A DNA stretch of 64,000 nt from Amycolatopsis sp. NBC_01488 (GCF_036227105.1 NZ_CP109434.1:6110501-6174500), one strand, 5' to 3'. Counted from the first letter of the stretch, positions 9,025 through 19,446 are shown. Numbers and translations: made by a program. The notes: generated by a model from the letters alone, not told the origin.

Positions 9025-9372
9025 ATGGCCATCACCTTGTGGGCCGTGGGATACGACACCGCCGACGCCGGCAACCTGGCCGGGTTCTGGTCGGCCGTCC
9101 TCGACCGCCCGATCGACGACGGCGCCACGGCCGCGTACGCAGCGATCCCGCTCACCGAGCACGGCCCGGTGCTGAGCTTCCACCAGGTACCCGAGGGCAA
9201 GACGGTCAAGAACCGCATGCACCCCGACCTCGTCAGCACCGAGTTCGACGCTGACGTCCGGCGCCTGGGGGAACTCGGCGCGACCCGCCTCGGCGAAATC
9301 CGACGCGGTGACGCGCATTGGATCACCTTCGCCGACCCAGAAGGCAACGAGTTCGACCTCATCGCCGGATGA
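9025..9372 (+). CDS. VOC-family (glyoxalase-like) protein
   Basis: This 115-residue single-domain protein of the glyoxalase/bleomycin-resistance superfamily starts MAITLWAVGYDTADAGNLAGF and ends with the typical DPEGNEFDLIAG. AAGAAGGAGA lies before the ATG. The family includes metal-dependent isomerases, lyases, dioxygenases and drug-binding proteins. The His of SFHQV and the Glu of NEFDL are candidate metal ligands. It continues the operon from 6232. A second, broken VOC gene of similar type lies at 63441. Confidence 0.85.
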   Translation: MAITLWAVGYDTADAGNLAGFWSAVLDRPIDDGATAAYAAIPLTEHGPVLSFHQVPEGKTVKNRMHPDLVSTEFDADVRRLGELGATRLGEIRRGDAHWITFADPEGNEFDLIAG

Positions 9373-9396
9373 CGCCCGACCGCCGGGAGCAGCGAC

Positions 9397-9870
9397 ATGA
9401 TCATCGGCCTGAATGTGCCGAACTACGGCCCGCCCGGCACCCGAGAGGCCATGACCACCATCGCGCGGCACGCCGAGGAACTCGGCTTCGCGTCCTTGTG
9501 GACCAGCGACCACGTCCTGCTCCCGGCGGACGATCCGGGACCCACGGCCCCCTGCCGGAAACGTTCACCAGCCTGACCGGGCTCGCCGGGCGCACCCGCC
9601 GGATCCGGCTCGTCACCGGCATTCTGGTCCTCCCGCAACGCGACCCGCTGCTGGTCGCCCAATCAGGCGGCGACCCTGCACCACCTGTCGAGCGGCAGGC
9701 TCACGCTCGGCGTCGCCGCGGGCTGGGCCGAACGCGAATTCAGTCTCTTCGCCGCGGGACTTCCACCACCGGGGCCGATCGCGGACGAGTACCTCACCGC
9801 CTTGCGTGCCGTCGTCGAACCGGTCACCGACGACCTGAGCAAATTCCTCGCTCTCCTCGAGCGAGTCCCT
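9397..9870 (+). pseudogene. F420-type (LLM class) oxidoreductase, broken
   Basis: The gene starts at ATG 9397 and reads MIIGLNVPNYGPPG and ASLWTSDHVLLP, the usual beginning of a luciferase-like monooxygenase. Homology then moves frame near 9540 (ETFTSLTGLAGRTRRIRLVT, ILVLPQRDPLLVAQ) and again near 9662 (LHHLSSGRLTLGVAAGWAER). Two small indels and the loss of the last third make it non-functional. It ends against the convergent LuxR gene. In the intact operon it would have supplied a flavin/F420 redox step. Confidence 0.8.
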
Positions 9871-12598
9871 AAGCTTCGCCGTCCGATACCTGGCCGTGCA
9901 GGACGTTGCTGAGCTGCACGCGGGAGCGGACATCGAGCTTGGTGAACACCGACCGGACGTGCGTGCCCACGGTGTTCGGGGAAATGCCGAGCTCCTGCGC
10001 CGCCGCGCGGTTGGTCATCCCGGTGCCGATCAGCCGCGCGACCTTCCGCTCGGCCGGAGTCAGCGCGTCCCATCCCAGATCGGGGCGCGACGCTCGCACC
10101 GTCCACTCGCGACGCCGCACGCCGGCCCGGCTCAGCACGCCTCGCACCCCGTCGGCGGCCGCGGAATGACCGGCGCCGGTGTAGCCGGCCCAGGCACGGT
10201 CGAGCAGTACGATGCCGTCCTCCCGATGCCCTTGCCGCAACAGCGCCTGGCCCAGATCGTCGGCGATCGCCGCCCGGACGACCGGTCGCGGGCTCTTCGC
10301 GAGGATTCTCTCCGCATCCCGCAGCGCCGCGACGTCACCGGTCACGAGGCCGTCGACATGCCGGGCCAGCCCCTTGAAGGTGGCGACCCCGGGGTTGCGG
10401 GCGGCGCCCTCGGCGGCGATTTCGGCTGCCCGGGAGGCGAACCACGTATCGCCCGCGACGAGCCCGACCCGCGCGAGCGAGGGCGCCCAGCCCGGCCACC
10501 AGGGCCAGTAGGCACGCCCGTCGAGCGCCGCGCGCAGCTTGGGGCGCAGCAGCTCGACAGCCTCACCGGGCCGCCCCTCGGCGGCGAGCAGGAACCCCCG
10601 TAGGAGAACCGTGTTCTCGGCCAGGACGCGGTCGTCGGCGCTCTTGAGCTGCTCGCGCTCGGCCAGCAGCGCCCGCACCCCGTCCGGATCGCCGTCCGCC
10701 AGAGCCAGCGAGCACAGGACCAAGTTGGCGTCCGCCTCCATGGACTCGTTGCCGAAATCCCGCGCCTCCGCGATGACGGTCCGCGCGCCCACGATCGCGT
10801 CATCCCGCCGGGACAGGTGGAAGTCCTGCCACATCTGTCCATACGCGACGGTCGGTAACGCCGCCGTCTCGACGGCACTGGCGATCGAGGTCAGTATCCG
10901 CTGCGCCTCTTCGAAGCGGTCGAGCAGCTGCAGCGCGATGATCTCGCTGAGCAGATAGGCATCGCCGGCGGATTCGCGCAGCGCCCGGAACCGGGCGAGC
11001 GATTCGGCGTGTCGCCCTTCGTTCAGCGCAATGATCCCGAGCGCGTGCCCGGCCAGTTCCGCGGCCGTGCGGTCGCCGGTCTCGGCCGCGAGCTCACGCG
11101 CTTCCTCGGCCCAGCCGCGGATCTTCTCGCCACGTTCCTCACCGGCTCCGGCCAGCGCGGAACTGGCGAGCAGCCGGGCGCGGGAACTGACCGAGAGCCG
11201 GCCTGCGAACCCGGATTTCATGCGCTCGATGAGCTCGCGGCGCCGCCCGGTCATCCAGCGGGCCCGCGCGGCTTCACTCTCGATCCCCGCGATCTCGTCC
11301 GGCGAGCCGAGGCGGCTCAGCATGAGGTCGGCGACTCGCACGGCCTCGTCGCTGTGCTGGGCGTTCGCGAGCACCCGCACCGCGCGCCGGCCGACCTGGT
11401 ACCAGCCGCGATCTTTCGCCCCGAGCAGCGAAAACGCCGCCACGGCGAGCTCGGCCGCGCTGTCGGGCATCGAGTACGCGGCCAGTTCCGCTGCCCGGAC
11501 CAACAGTTCGGCGGCGTCGGCGGCGCCGGGCGTGGCCGCGGCACGGACGTGCGGGGCGACGACGAGCAGCGGCGCTCCCTCGGCGAGCAGGAACTCCGCG
11601 CAACGCTCGTGCAAGCGGCGCCGGGTCCCGGGGGAGAGCTCTTCGTAGACGGACTCGCGGACCAGATCGTGCCGGAACGCCAAGGTGGACTCTTCGTAGG
11701 CGAGCAGTCCCGCCCCCACGATCCCCGCGACAGCGGCGGAAACGACGGCCGACGACTCCCCCGACAGCTCCGTGAGCTCGCCGAAGGTGGCCGGCCTCCC
11801 GAGCGTCGAGAGCAGGCGCAGCAGCGCAAGCTGTGTCTCCGACAGCGGAGCCAGCCGGCGCCGCAGCGCACTCAGGAACTCCGCGGGTATCCGGGCGGCG
11901 GCCTCACCGCGCTCGCGGGCACGCACGACGGCTTCCAGCACCTGCACCGCGTAGAACGGATTCCCCGCGACCCGGCCCAGCAGACCGCGCGTCCGCTCGT
12001 CCGGCGGCTCGCCGAGCAGGTCGACGCCGATCTCGGCCAAAGTCTCGTCCGGGAGTGGCCCTACGTCGAGCACGGTGGCCGGTGGACCTTCGGCCGGCGC
12101 TTCGGCGCGCTCACGGGTCGCGAGCAGCCAGACGACCGGATGGGCCGCGAGACGCTGCGGGAGCACGCGCACCGCCGTGCGGCTGAGGTGATCGACCCAC
12201 TGCAGGTCGTCGATGACGACCAGCAGCGGCGTCCGGCCGACGCGTTCCTCGAGCACGGACGCAAGCTGGTCGAGGAAGACCGGTGGCGAGTCGACCAGCC
12301 CCGACACGTACTTCAGCTCATCCGGGGTCAGCAGCGGGACTGGTCCGAACCGCAGCGCGAGCAGGACCGCCGCACCCGGCGAAAGCCGCTCCGCGGTCAG
12401 CCCCTTGACAGCGGCCACCCGGAAACCGGAGGTCGCCGCTTCCCGGCGCACCGTGCTCACGATGGCAGTCTTGCCGATCCCGGCCTCGCCACTGAGTACG
12501 AGCACGCCGCCCTGGCCGGTGCGCAGGGTGCGGCGCAGCACAGCCAGCGCCTCGGCGACCGGCCCGGAACGGCCACGCAGCACAGAGGGTGAGGTCAC
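9869..12598 (-). CDS. LuxR-family regulator, large ATP-binding (LAL/MalT-like)
   Basis: GTG 12598 is preferred because GGAGG lies seven bases before it; upstream in-frame starts lack such a site. The 909-residue protein has an N-terminal AAA-type ATPase with Walker A GEAGIGKT (37-44) and Walker B LLVVIDDLQWVD, then a long helical region of degenerate TPR-like repeats, and a C-terminal GerE helix-turn-helix (LTPAERKVARLIGTGMTNRA and GISPNTVGTHVRS). Family members are ATP-dependent activators triggered by small molecules. It is divergent from the aldehyde oxidoreductase operon across 154 bases and convergent with the hydrolase/SDR operon, so either may be its target. Confidence 0.9.
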   Translation of the reverse strand: MTSPSVLRGRSGPVAEALAVLRRTLRTGQGGVLVLSGEAGIGKTAIVSTVRREAATSGFRVAAVKGLTAERLSPGAAVLLALRFGPVPLLTPDELKYVSGLVDSPPVFLDQLASVLEERVGRTPLLVVIDDLQWVDHLSRTAVRVLPQRLAAHPVVWLLATRERAEAPAEGPPATVLDVGPLPDETLAEIGVDLLGEPPDERTRGLLGRVAGNPFYAVQVLEAVVRARERGEAAARIPAEFLSALRRRLAPLSETQLALLRLLSTLGRPATFGELTELSGESSAVVSAAVAGIVGAGLLAYEESTLAFRHDLVRESVYEELSPGTRRRLHERCAEFLLAEGAPLLVVAPHVRAAATPGAADAAELLVRAAELAAYSMPDSAAELAVAAFSLLGAKDRGWYQVGRRAVRVLANAQHSDEAVRVADLMLSRLGSPDEIAGIESEAARARWMTGRRRELIERMKSGFAGRLSVSSRARLLASSALAGAGEERGEKIRGWAEEARELAAETGDRTAAELAGHALGIIALNEGRHAESLARFRALRESAGDAYLLSEIIALQLLDRFEEAQRILTSIASAVETAALPTVAYGQMWQDFHLSRRDDAIVGARTVIAEARDFGNESMEADANLVLCSLALADGDPDGVRALLAEREQLKSADDRVLAENTVLLRGFLLAAEGRPGEAVELLRPKLRAALDGRAYWPWWPGWAPSLARVGLVAGDTWFASRAAEIAAEGAARNPGVATFKGLARHVDGLVTGDVAALRDAERILAKSPRPVVRAAIADDLGQALLRQGHREDGIVLLDRAWAGYTGAGHSAAADGVRGVLSRAGVRRREWTVRASRPDLGWDALTPAERKVARLIGTGMTNRAAAQELGISPNTVGTHVRSVFTKLDVRSRVQLSNVLHGQVSDGEA

Positions 12599-12752
12599 CA
12601 CTCGTCCTCCTGCTCCGCCGAACGGTCCGGCAGCCGATCTCGCCTCCACGATAACAGTCCGGCGTGGCTGTTCCCCTCACGTGAACAGGTGATACCGCCG
12701 GTCGCCCGCGTGGTCTGTGCTGAGGACGACACCGACGACGAGGACCCTTTCG

Positions 12753-13297
12753 ATGGACGACCTGCCCGGCACCACCGCGAGCACGATCACGCTCGAGGTG
12801 AACGGCCGAGAACACACCCTCACTGCCGACCACCGGCTCACCCTGCTGGACGCGCTGCGCAACGAGCTGGACCTCACCGGCAGCAAAAGGGCTGTGACCA
12901 GGGCCAGTGCGGCGCCTGCACCGTCCTGGTCGACGGCAGGCGGATGAACGCCTGCCTGCTGCCGGCCGTCGCGGTCGCCGGCAGGCCGGTGACCACCGTC
13001 GAAGGCCTGGCCGACGGCGACCGGCTGCACCCGGTGCAGCAGGCCTTCCTGGAGCACGACGGCTTCCAGTGCGGCTACTGCACGCCCGGTCAGATCTGCT
13101 CGGCCGTCGGCGTGCTGGACGAGCACTCCCGTGGGTGGCCGAGCGCGGTCACCGAGAACGCGAGTTCCGCGTCGGTCCCGCTGACCGAAGCGGAGATTCG
13201 CGAACGGATGAGCGGGAACCTGTGCCGCTGTGGCGCCTACGTGTCCATTGTCGACGCGATCGCCGACGCGGCGGGTCACGGGCAGATGCCGGTATGA
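12753..13297 (+). pseudogene. Aldehyde oxidoreductase [2Fe-2S] subunit, PaoA/YagT-like, one-base frameshift
   Basis: Starting at ATG 12753 the first frame gives ITLEVNGREHTLTADHRLTL to LTGSK. The second, from about 12890, gives GCDQGQCGACTVLVDGRRMN, then GFQCGYCTPGQ and NLCRCGAY, the two [2Fe-2S] cluster signatures. Comparison with the family points to one missing base in the run AAAAGGG near 12886-12892. The span of 545 bases is one short of a whole number of codons. If the indel is real, electron transfer is lost; a read error is possible in such a run. The end overlaps the FAD subunit gene (ATGA). Confidence 0.85.
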
Positions 13298-14283
13298 AGG
13301 CGTTCGGCTACGTGCGCGCGGGCGACATCGACGAGGCACTGGCCCTCCGCGGTGATCCCCGGCGGTCCCGGTTCCTGGCCGGCGGCACCAACCTCGTCGA
13401 CCTGATGAAAACCGGGGTCGAGTCTCCCGCCAAGCTCGTGGACATCCGGGCGCTGCCCCTCGACCGGATCGAGGACACCGGCGATGGGGGTTTGCGTGTC
13501 GGCGCGACTGTCACCAACAGCGATCTCGCCGTCCACCCGGCCATCCGCACCCGCTACCCCGCGCTGTCCCAGGCGATCCTGTCCGGTGCGTCCGGTCAGC
13601 TGCGCAACGCCGCCACGGTGGGCGGGAACCTGCTCCAGCGCACCCGCTGTCCCTACTTCGCCGACCTGGCCGCCGCGTGCAACAAACGCGTGCCCGGCAC
13701 CGGGTGCTCCGCACTGACCGGGGAGCACCACAACCACGCCGTCCTGGACTGGACGCCGGCCTGCGTCGCCACTCACCCCTCGGACATGGCGGTCGCGCTG
13801 GCCGCGTTCGACGCCCGGATCGGCTTCCGCACCGGTACCGGGCCGGGCGAGCTGCCGATCTCCGGGTTCTACCGTCCGGTGGCCGATGGCGCCCACCGGG
13901 AAACCCTACTGCCCGAGGGAGCGCTCATCACGCACGTCGTCCTGCCGCCGTCCCCACCCGGGCCCTCGCGGTACCGGAAAGTGCGCGAGCGCGCCTCCTA
14001 CGCCTTCGCCCTCTGCTCGATCGCCGCCACCGTCGAGGTCCACGACGGACAGATCGGCGACGTACGGATCGCGCTCGGCGGAATCGCCGCCCGTCCCTGG
14101 CGAGCCCGCGCCGCCGAAGACCACCTGCGAGGCAAGGAACCCGGCGACGCCGTCTTCCGCACCGCCGCCGACGCGGAACTGGCCTCGGCTCGCCCGTTGC
14201 CGGGAAACGGGTACAAGGTCCGGCTCGCCCGCAACCTCATCGTGTCCACACTGGACGAACTCATCTCGCGGGAGAGCCGGTGA
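13294..14283 (+). CDS. Aldehyde oxidoreductase FAD-binding subunit with extra [4Fe-4S] site, PaoB/YagS-like
   Basis: The subunit has 329 residues and starts at the ATG that overlaps the upstream stop. It has the FAD motif FLAGGTNLVDLMK and NAATVGGNLLQRTRCPYF. Cys119, Cys129, Cys138 and Cys157 match in spacing the insertion that binds a [4Fe-4S] cluster in E. coli PaoB and sets this subgroup apart from ordinary xanthine dehydrogenases. It passes electrons between the molybdenum site and FAD in the PaoABC-type aldehyde-oxidising complex. This is the only one of the three subunit genes without a lesion. Its stop overlaps the GTG of the next gene. Confidence 0.9.
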   Translation: MKAFGYVRAGDIDEALALRGDPRRSRFLAGGTNLVDLMKTGVESPAKLVDIRALPLDRIEDTGDGGLRVGATVTNSDLAVHPAIRTRYPALSQAILSGASGQLRNAATVGGNLLQRTRCPYFADLAAACNKRVPGTGCSALTGEHHNHAVLDWTPACVATHPSDMAVALAAFDARIGFRTGTGPGELPISGFYRPVADGAHRETLLPEGALITHVVLPPSPPGPSRYRKVRERASYAFALCSIAATVEVHDGQIGDVRIALGGIAARPWRARAAEDHLRGKEPGDAVFRTAADAELASARPLPGNGYKVRLARNLIVSTLDELISRESR

Positions 14284-16373
14284 ACGCCCAAGCCGTCGGT
14301 GCGCCGATCACCCGCCGCGAGGGCCCCGCAAAAGTCACCGGGGCCGCCCGGTACGCCGCCGAGGTCCCTTGGGACGAGCGCGCGCACGGCTGGATCGTCA
14401 CCTCCACCATCGCCCGCGGGCGCATCCGCGCGATCGACACCCTTGCCGCGGCCGACATGCCCGGCGTGCTCACCGTGCTCCACCACGGCAACGCGCCGCG
14501 CCTCGGCGAAGGCGCGGGGTTCCGCGACCCGGACCCGAACCTGCTGGTGCTGCAGGACGACCGGATCCCGAACACCGGCTGGCCGGTCGCGCTGGTCGTC
14601 GCCGGAACCTGGGAACAAGCCCGCGCCGCCGCCACCGCGGTGGTGATCGACTACGAAGAGCACAGCTACGACGTCACGTTCACGCCCGATCATCCCCACC
14701 TCTACACCCCCGCCGAAGTGAACCTCCACCAGCATGGCGAGTTCTCGCGCGGCGACATCGAAGGCGAACTCGCCCGCTCGGCCGTGCTCGTCGACCGGGA
14801 ATACCGGACACCCGAGCACCACAACACGCCGATGGAACCGCACGCCGCGATCGCGCGCTGGCGGGATCGACGGCTCGACGTGGTCGACAGCAACCAAGGC
14901 GCCTACAGCGTCGCGTCCGACCTCGCGAAGCTGTTCTTCCTCGACCCGGCTGATGTCCGGGTGCGGTCCGAACACGTCGGCGGTGGCTTCGGCTCGAAGG
15001 CGGCGACCCGTCCGCACGTGGTGCTCGCGGCCATGGCGGCCCGCGTCCTCGACCGGCCGGTCCGCGTCGTGCTCACCCGGCCGCAGATGTTCGGCATGAC
15101 CGGCTATCGCCCGCCGACCGCGCAGCGGATCCGGCTCGGCGCCGGCCCCGATGGGCACCTGCGCGGCTACGACCACCTCACCGCCACCCAGACCTCGACC
15201 GTGTTCGAGTACGTCGAGCCGGCCGGTGTCGTCGGCAAGGTGATGTACGCATCGGACACCCTGCGGATCGGGCACCGGGTCGTCGCGCTCGACGTGCCGA
15301 CCCCGCGCTGGATGCGGGCCCCCGGCGAGGCGCCGGGCTCCTTCGCTCTCGAATCGGCGATGGACGAACTCGCCGACGCCTGCGGCCTCGACCCCATCGA
15401 ACTGCGGCGCCGCAACGAACCCGACGTCGCGCCGGTGAGCGGGCTGCCCTTCAGCAGCCGCCGGCTGCTCGGCTGCTTCGACGAAGGCGCGGCCCGGTTC
15501 GGCTGGGCCGGCCGCGACCCGCGTCCCCGGCTGCGTCGAGACGGACGGTGGCTCGTGGGCACCGGCACGGCCGCCGCGACCTAGCCCGGTGACACGGCAC
15601 CGTCGACCGCGACCGCCACCGCCCTGCCCGACGGGACGTTCGTCATCCGGATCACCGCCGCCGACATCGGCACCGGCGCCCGCACCGCGCTCGGCCAGCT
15701 GGCCGCCGACGCCCTCGACACCGACGCCGGCCACGTCCGGGTGCTCATCGGCGACAGCAGCTACGGCTTCGCGATCCTCGCCGGCCACTCCTTCGGCACC
15801 GCCTCCTGGGGATGGGCCGTCATCGAAGCCGCGAAAGCGCTGCGCGCCCGGCTGGCCGGGGAACCGGGCATTCCACCCGAAGGCGTCACCGCACAGGCCG
15901 ACACCACCGAAGCTGTCCGCGCCATGGCCGCCCAGGAACGCCACGCCTACGGAGCCCAGTTCGCCGAGGTCGCCGTCGACGTACTCACCGGCGAAGCCCG
16001 CGTCAGGCGCCTGATCGGCGTGTTCGCTGTCGGCCGCGTCGTCAACCCGCTCACCACCCGCAGCCAGCTCATCGGCGGCATGACCATGGGCCTGTCCATG
16101 GCACTACACGAAGAAGGCATCCGAGACCGGTCGACGGGCGCACACGTCAACGCCAACCTCGCCGGCTACCACTTCGCCGCACACGCCGACGTGCCGCGGA
16201 TCGAAGCCTCGTGGATTGACGATCCCGACCTCCTCAACCCGACGGGGGTCAAAGGCGTCGGCGAAATCGGCATAGTCGGTGTCGCGGCCGCGATCGCCAA
16301 CGCAGTCTGGCACGCCACCGGGACCCGGCAGCGGGAATTGCCTCTCCGACCCGACCGGCTGCTCGAATTCTGA
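14280..16373 (+). pseudogene. Aldehyde oxidoreductase molybdenum-cofactor subunit, PaoC/YagR-like, interrupted by an in-frame TAG
   Basis: A GTG at 14280 overlaps the FAD gene's stop. The frame covers 697 codons, the usual PaoC size, and stays in register throughout, but codon 435 (15582-15584) is TAG. Homologues have AA-x-TYP at this place, so a Tyr codon has probably become amber by one base change. Upstream lie VRSEHVGGGFGSKAA and the cofactor-binding regions. Downstream, GVKGVGEIGIVG carries the catalytic Glu of the family. The product would stop at 434 residues and lack the active-site Glu. Confidence 0.85.
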
Positions 16374-16384
16374 CCCAGACCGGG

Positions 16385-17005
16385 GACCGCAACATCAGTC
16401 TCGATCGGCGTGCCCAACGCTCGCACCAGGCGAACCTGGCTTGGGACCTTGTCCGCGACGTCGCCGGCCTTGACGGTCCGCCTACGTTCCGCGACGCCCT
16501 GCGCACCGGTCAGCGCAGCAACGTCGAGCTCGTGGACAGCTACCCAATCCGCAACCCTGAGATCCGCGTGGTGCTCGTCCGCCACCTGGACCGTCGCCGG
16601 CCTCAGCTGGACCGACATCGAGCGCAACCATCCCGGCCTCGACACCTTGCACCTGCCCGAAGATGTCGCTGCGGGTTGGACAACGCATGCGCGTGATCAC
16701 GACACAGAATGGAACGACGCGCCCGCGGCGCGGTTACCTCGATGCGCTGGCTCGGGTTCAGTCGTTCTGCCTCGACATCCAGCAGTGGGTCCTGCAGGAC
16801 CCGTCGTGGGTGCGCTGGTCGGTACCGTCACCGATCCGGCGCGGCGAGACCGCCGGAATGGCGAAGGCGGCCGGCAGGTCAGCGCCGAGATGCATCAACG
16901 AGTACGCGAACGTTTACGAGCAACGGCCGTAGTTCGGCCAGATCGGCAGGTTCTGCCTTGGGAACGGCTTCAGCCTGCAGCAGCCGCAGCAGGGGCGAGA
17001 CTGAA
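16385..17005 (+). pseudogene. Site-specific (tyrosine-type) integrase remnant, multiply frameshifted
   Basis: Pieces in three frames line up with one large actinobacterial integrase family: QANLAWDLVRDVAGLDGPPT and NVELVDSYPIRNPEIRVVLV; then SWTDIERNHPGLDTLHLPED; then TTRPRRGYLDALARVQSFCL, DIQQWVLQDPSWVRWSVPSP and RRGETAGMAKA; then SAEMHQRVRERL. This is the N-terminal to middle part of the protein. The catalytic domain is absent. It is debris of an old integrative element. Confidence 0.65.
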
Positions 17006-17226
17006 ATGTTCGAAGGGAGCGGACATCAAGCCGAGACAGGCGGCTGCCCGGGCGCAAGGACGCCTCTGCGGCAGGACCGGGGGTAGCGACCGCCAGGGTG
17101 GTGCGAACTGGTGCGCGATCACGAACTCGGCTTCCGTGTTGCTGCCGGTCTCGGAGATGAGCAGGCGGGCCATCACACCGGCGGAGGTGCGTGGCATACC
17201 GGTTTCGACGGGAGCCGCGCGGATGA

Positions 17227-17272
17227 ATGGCGAACCTTCGCCGTGGTGATCACCACGGCGAAAGTTCACCAT
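17227..17272. terminator. Near-perfect 46-bp palindrome between convergent genes
   Basis: Positions 17237-17249 and 17250-17262 are perfect reverse complements (centre TGATCA). Pairing continues outward to 17227/17272 with two mismatches. It lies 20 bases past the lipase stop (17293, minus) and past the integrase remnant (plus). A hairpin terminator acting both ways is the simplest reading. The absence of a loop would also suit a protein-binding site. Confidence 0.55.
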
Positions 17273-17292
17273 CCGCCGGCTGTTCGGTGAGT

Positions 17293-18494
17293 TCAGGAGC
17301 AGGTGGTGGGTGCGGGTCGACCGGCGAAGCGGTCGCCCAGCCAGGCGAGCGCGGCGGGCAGGCCGGCGGTCTCGCCAGCGATGTGGTCACCGGGTACAAG
17401 GGTGAACGCGGCGCGGACGCCAGCGGAGCACCAAGCGCGGTTCAGGGCCTGTGCTTGGCCGATCCACGGCACGATTTCGTCGAGGGCGGCGTGGTACTGG
17501 AACACGGGCACGGCCGGCGCCGGCCGGGTGGTCAGGTTGTTCTCCGCGTACACGGCAGCGACGTCCGGGCGCGCGTCGAACTGCTGGATCGTTTCGCCGG
17601 TGGAGTAGTCGCTGAACTTTTTGAGCGGAAAACTGGCGAGGGTCTGCACGACGCACTGGGTCTTCAGTGCTGCTTCGGTGGCTTTGCCCGCGGCGCTGAG
17701 GGAGCCGTCGAGCGGGAACCGGCCGGGGTAGGCCTGCTGCAGGCCGATCAGTGCGTACAGCTGCAAGCCCTCGCCGATCAGGCTGCCGTCGAGTGATTCG
17801 GCGACGTTCGCGATGTCGGCCGGCACACCGCCGGACACGTCGGTGACCAGCTGCAGGTCAGGCGCGTAGGCCGGGGCCAGGGACGCGGCCCAGCTCGACG
17901 CGCCGCCACCTTGGGAGTAGCCCATGGTGGCCCACCTCGTCGCCGGGGAAATGCCCGTTCCCGGAACGGAAGCGGCCGCGCGGGCCATGTCCAGCACGGT
18001 GTGTGCCTCGGAGACCCCGGCGACGTAAGTCGGGGTGGAACCGGTGGTGTAGCCCTCGTAGTCGCTGACCACGGCACCCAGCCCTGGGCCAGCAGCAGGG
18101 CGACCGGTTCCAGCTCCTGCTCGGTGGAGGTGGCGAACTGCTTGGACGGCGCGCACTGCGGCCCGAGCCCCTGGGTGCCGACCGCGAGGTCGACCCAGGG
18201 CCGGGACCCGGCACCGAGCCAGGGCAGCCGAGGGGTGAACACCGTGCCGGTGACCGCGATGTCGGCGTCGCGGGCGTCGCGGGAGTGGTACATGACCGTG
18301 GTGGCCGTCGCGGTCAGCGCGGTCGCCAGGGCGGGCATCGGCTGGGTGCGGATGATCGCGCCCGGCGGCCCGGCAGACAGCGGCGACGGCGGCTGGTAGA
18401 AGTCCGTCGGCGCGGCGGACGCCGCGGTCGGCGACACCACCGCCGCGACCAGCGCGGCAAGGCTCAGCAGGCTCGCGACAACAGAACGACGCAA
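17293..18494 (-). pseudogene. Secreted triacylglycerol lipase (LIP family), one frameshift
   Basis: The gene starts at ATG 18494 with a clear Sec signal peptide (MRRSVVASLLSLAALVAAVV, then SPTAASA-A). The first frame runs to LLLAQGW near 18080, where one base is out of register. The second frame continues VVSDYEGYTTGS and carries the nucleophile in GYSQGG, the Asp in QYHAALDEIVP and the His in GDHIAGE, ending after 17300. All catalytic residues of the secreted lipase family are present. Only the indel stops expression, so this is a recent lesion or a read error. In intact form it would release fatty acids from extracellular lipids. Confidence 0.8.
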
Positions 18495-18624
18495 GGTATC
18501 CCCATCTCACTCGGATCGACCGGTGGCCGACGTTCCGGCTCGGTACACCGCTACAGCATCATGCGCCACGTCGGATCCGATGTCGCGCCGGGATGCGTGC
18601 CCTCTGCTGCACGACCATGCGGAC

Positions 18625-18915
18625 ACCGTGCGGATTCGAGGGGCCCAGCAGCCAGCTCCCTGCGGAGCCCGCCGCGTCGTCCATGTAGTACTCGCGGATC
18701 GCCTCCAGCAGGTCATCCGTGGTTGTGAAGCCGCCGCTGTCCCCCATCGACCCGGCGGAAAACGTCCCGGCCGTGCGGATCCGGGCGGAAGAATCCGGCC
18801 CGTGATCGAATTCTTCGGCCAGCCGTGGTGCGCCGCGACGAAGTCTGACCGATCGACGAAGCCGTCACCGTCGGCGTCGGAGGTCTGGAACCGCCGAGCC
18901 GGTTTCCGGTCGAGT
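18625..18915 (-). pseudogene. Calerythrin-like EF-hand protein, decayed copy
   Basis: Two separated pieces match the intact EF-hand gene at 20738-21292. The first is RFQTSDADGDGFVDRSDF, EF-hand loop 1. The second, in another frame, is TTDDLLEAIREYYMDDAAGS and AGSWLLGP, the end of loop 4 and the C-terminus. Loops 2 and 3 are gone. It is therefore a paralogue that lost its middle by deletion and acquired a frameshift. Confidence 0.7.
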
Positions 18916-19019
18916 ACGGCCGTGCCCTGGTATCGGCGTGCATGGATCTCGCACCCGTTCGTGCCGGCCGCGCTCGGATCGCCGGTGCACACCGCGGAGA
19001 ACGATGACCACCCTGCGAC

Positions 19020-19410
19020 CCGCAGACCGGCCCCGGCTACCCAGCCCTGATCGGCCTCTCCACGGCCATCGATGGCGACACCGACCTTCCCGAGGTCTGC
19101 TCGAACTCGTCCGCCTGCGCTGTTCCCAGCTCAACGGGTGCACCTACCGCATCCGCTTGCCCAGTGAAGCCGCCCTGGCCGCCGGCGAGAGCGGCGCACG
19201 TGTCGACGGTGTCCCTCGTGGCGCACCCACCCCGCCTTCACTGACGTCGAGCGCGCGGCGCTCGCCCTGGCCGAGGCCGTCACGCTGGTCCATGACGGCC
19301 ACGTGCGCCAGCAAGTGCTGGGCCGCGCACGGCCCCGACCGCACTCGGCAATTGCTGTGGGTCGCCGTCGTCGTGAACGCTTTCAACCGCCTGGCGATCC
19401 CACTCGGCCA
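19020..19410 (+). pseudogene. Carboxymuconolactone decarboxylase/AhpD-family remnant
   Basis: Pieces in three frames give ALIGLSTAIDGD; then LLELVRLRCSQLNGCTYRIR; then FTDVERAALALAEAVTLVHD; and lastly RQLLWVAVVVNAFNRLAIPL. Together they follow the order of a CMD/AhpD alkylhydroperoxidase-like protein of about 150 residues. The usual CxxC peroxidatic pair reads C-T-Y-R here, so the second Cys is lost as well. Multiple indels make it dead. Confidence 0.65.
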
Positions 19411-19446
19411 ACCTGACCTCCACCGGTTCCGGAAGCTGCCACAGCG

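Noticed and set aside
13998..15944. Open frame of 648 codons on the minus strand
   Set aside because: It lies opposite the aldehyde oxidoreductase genes and has low-complexity Gly/Arg sequence only.
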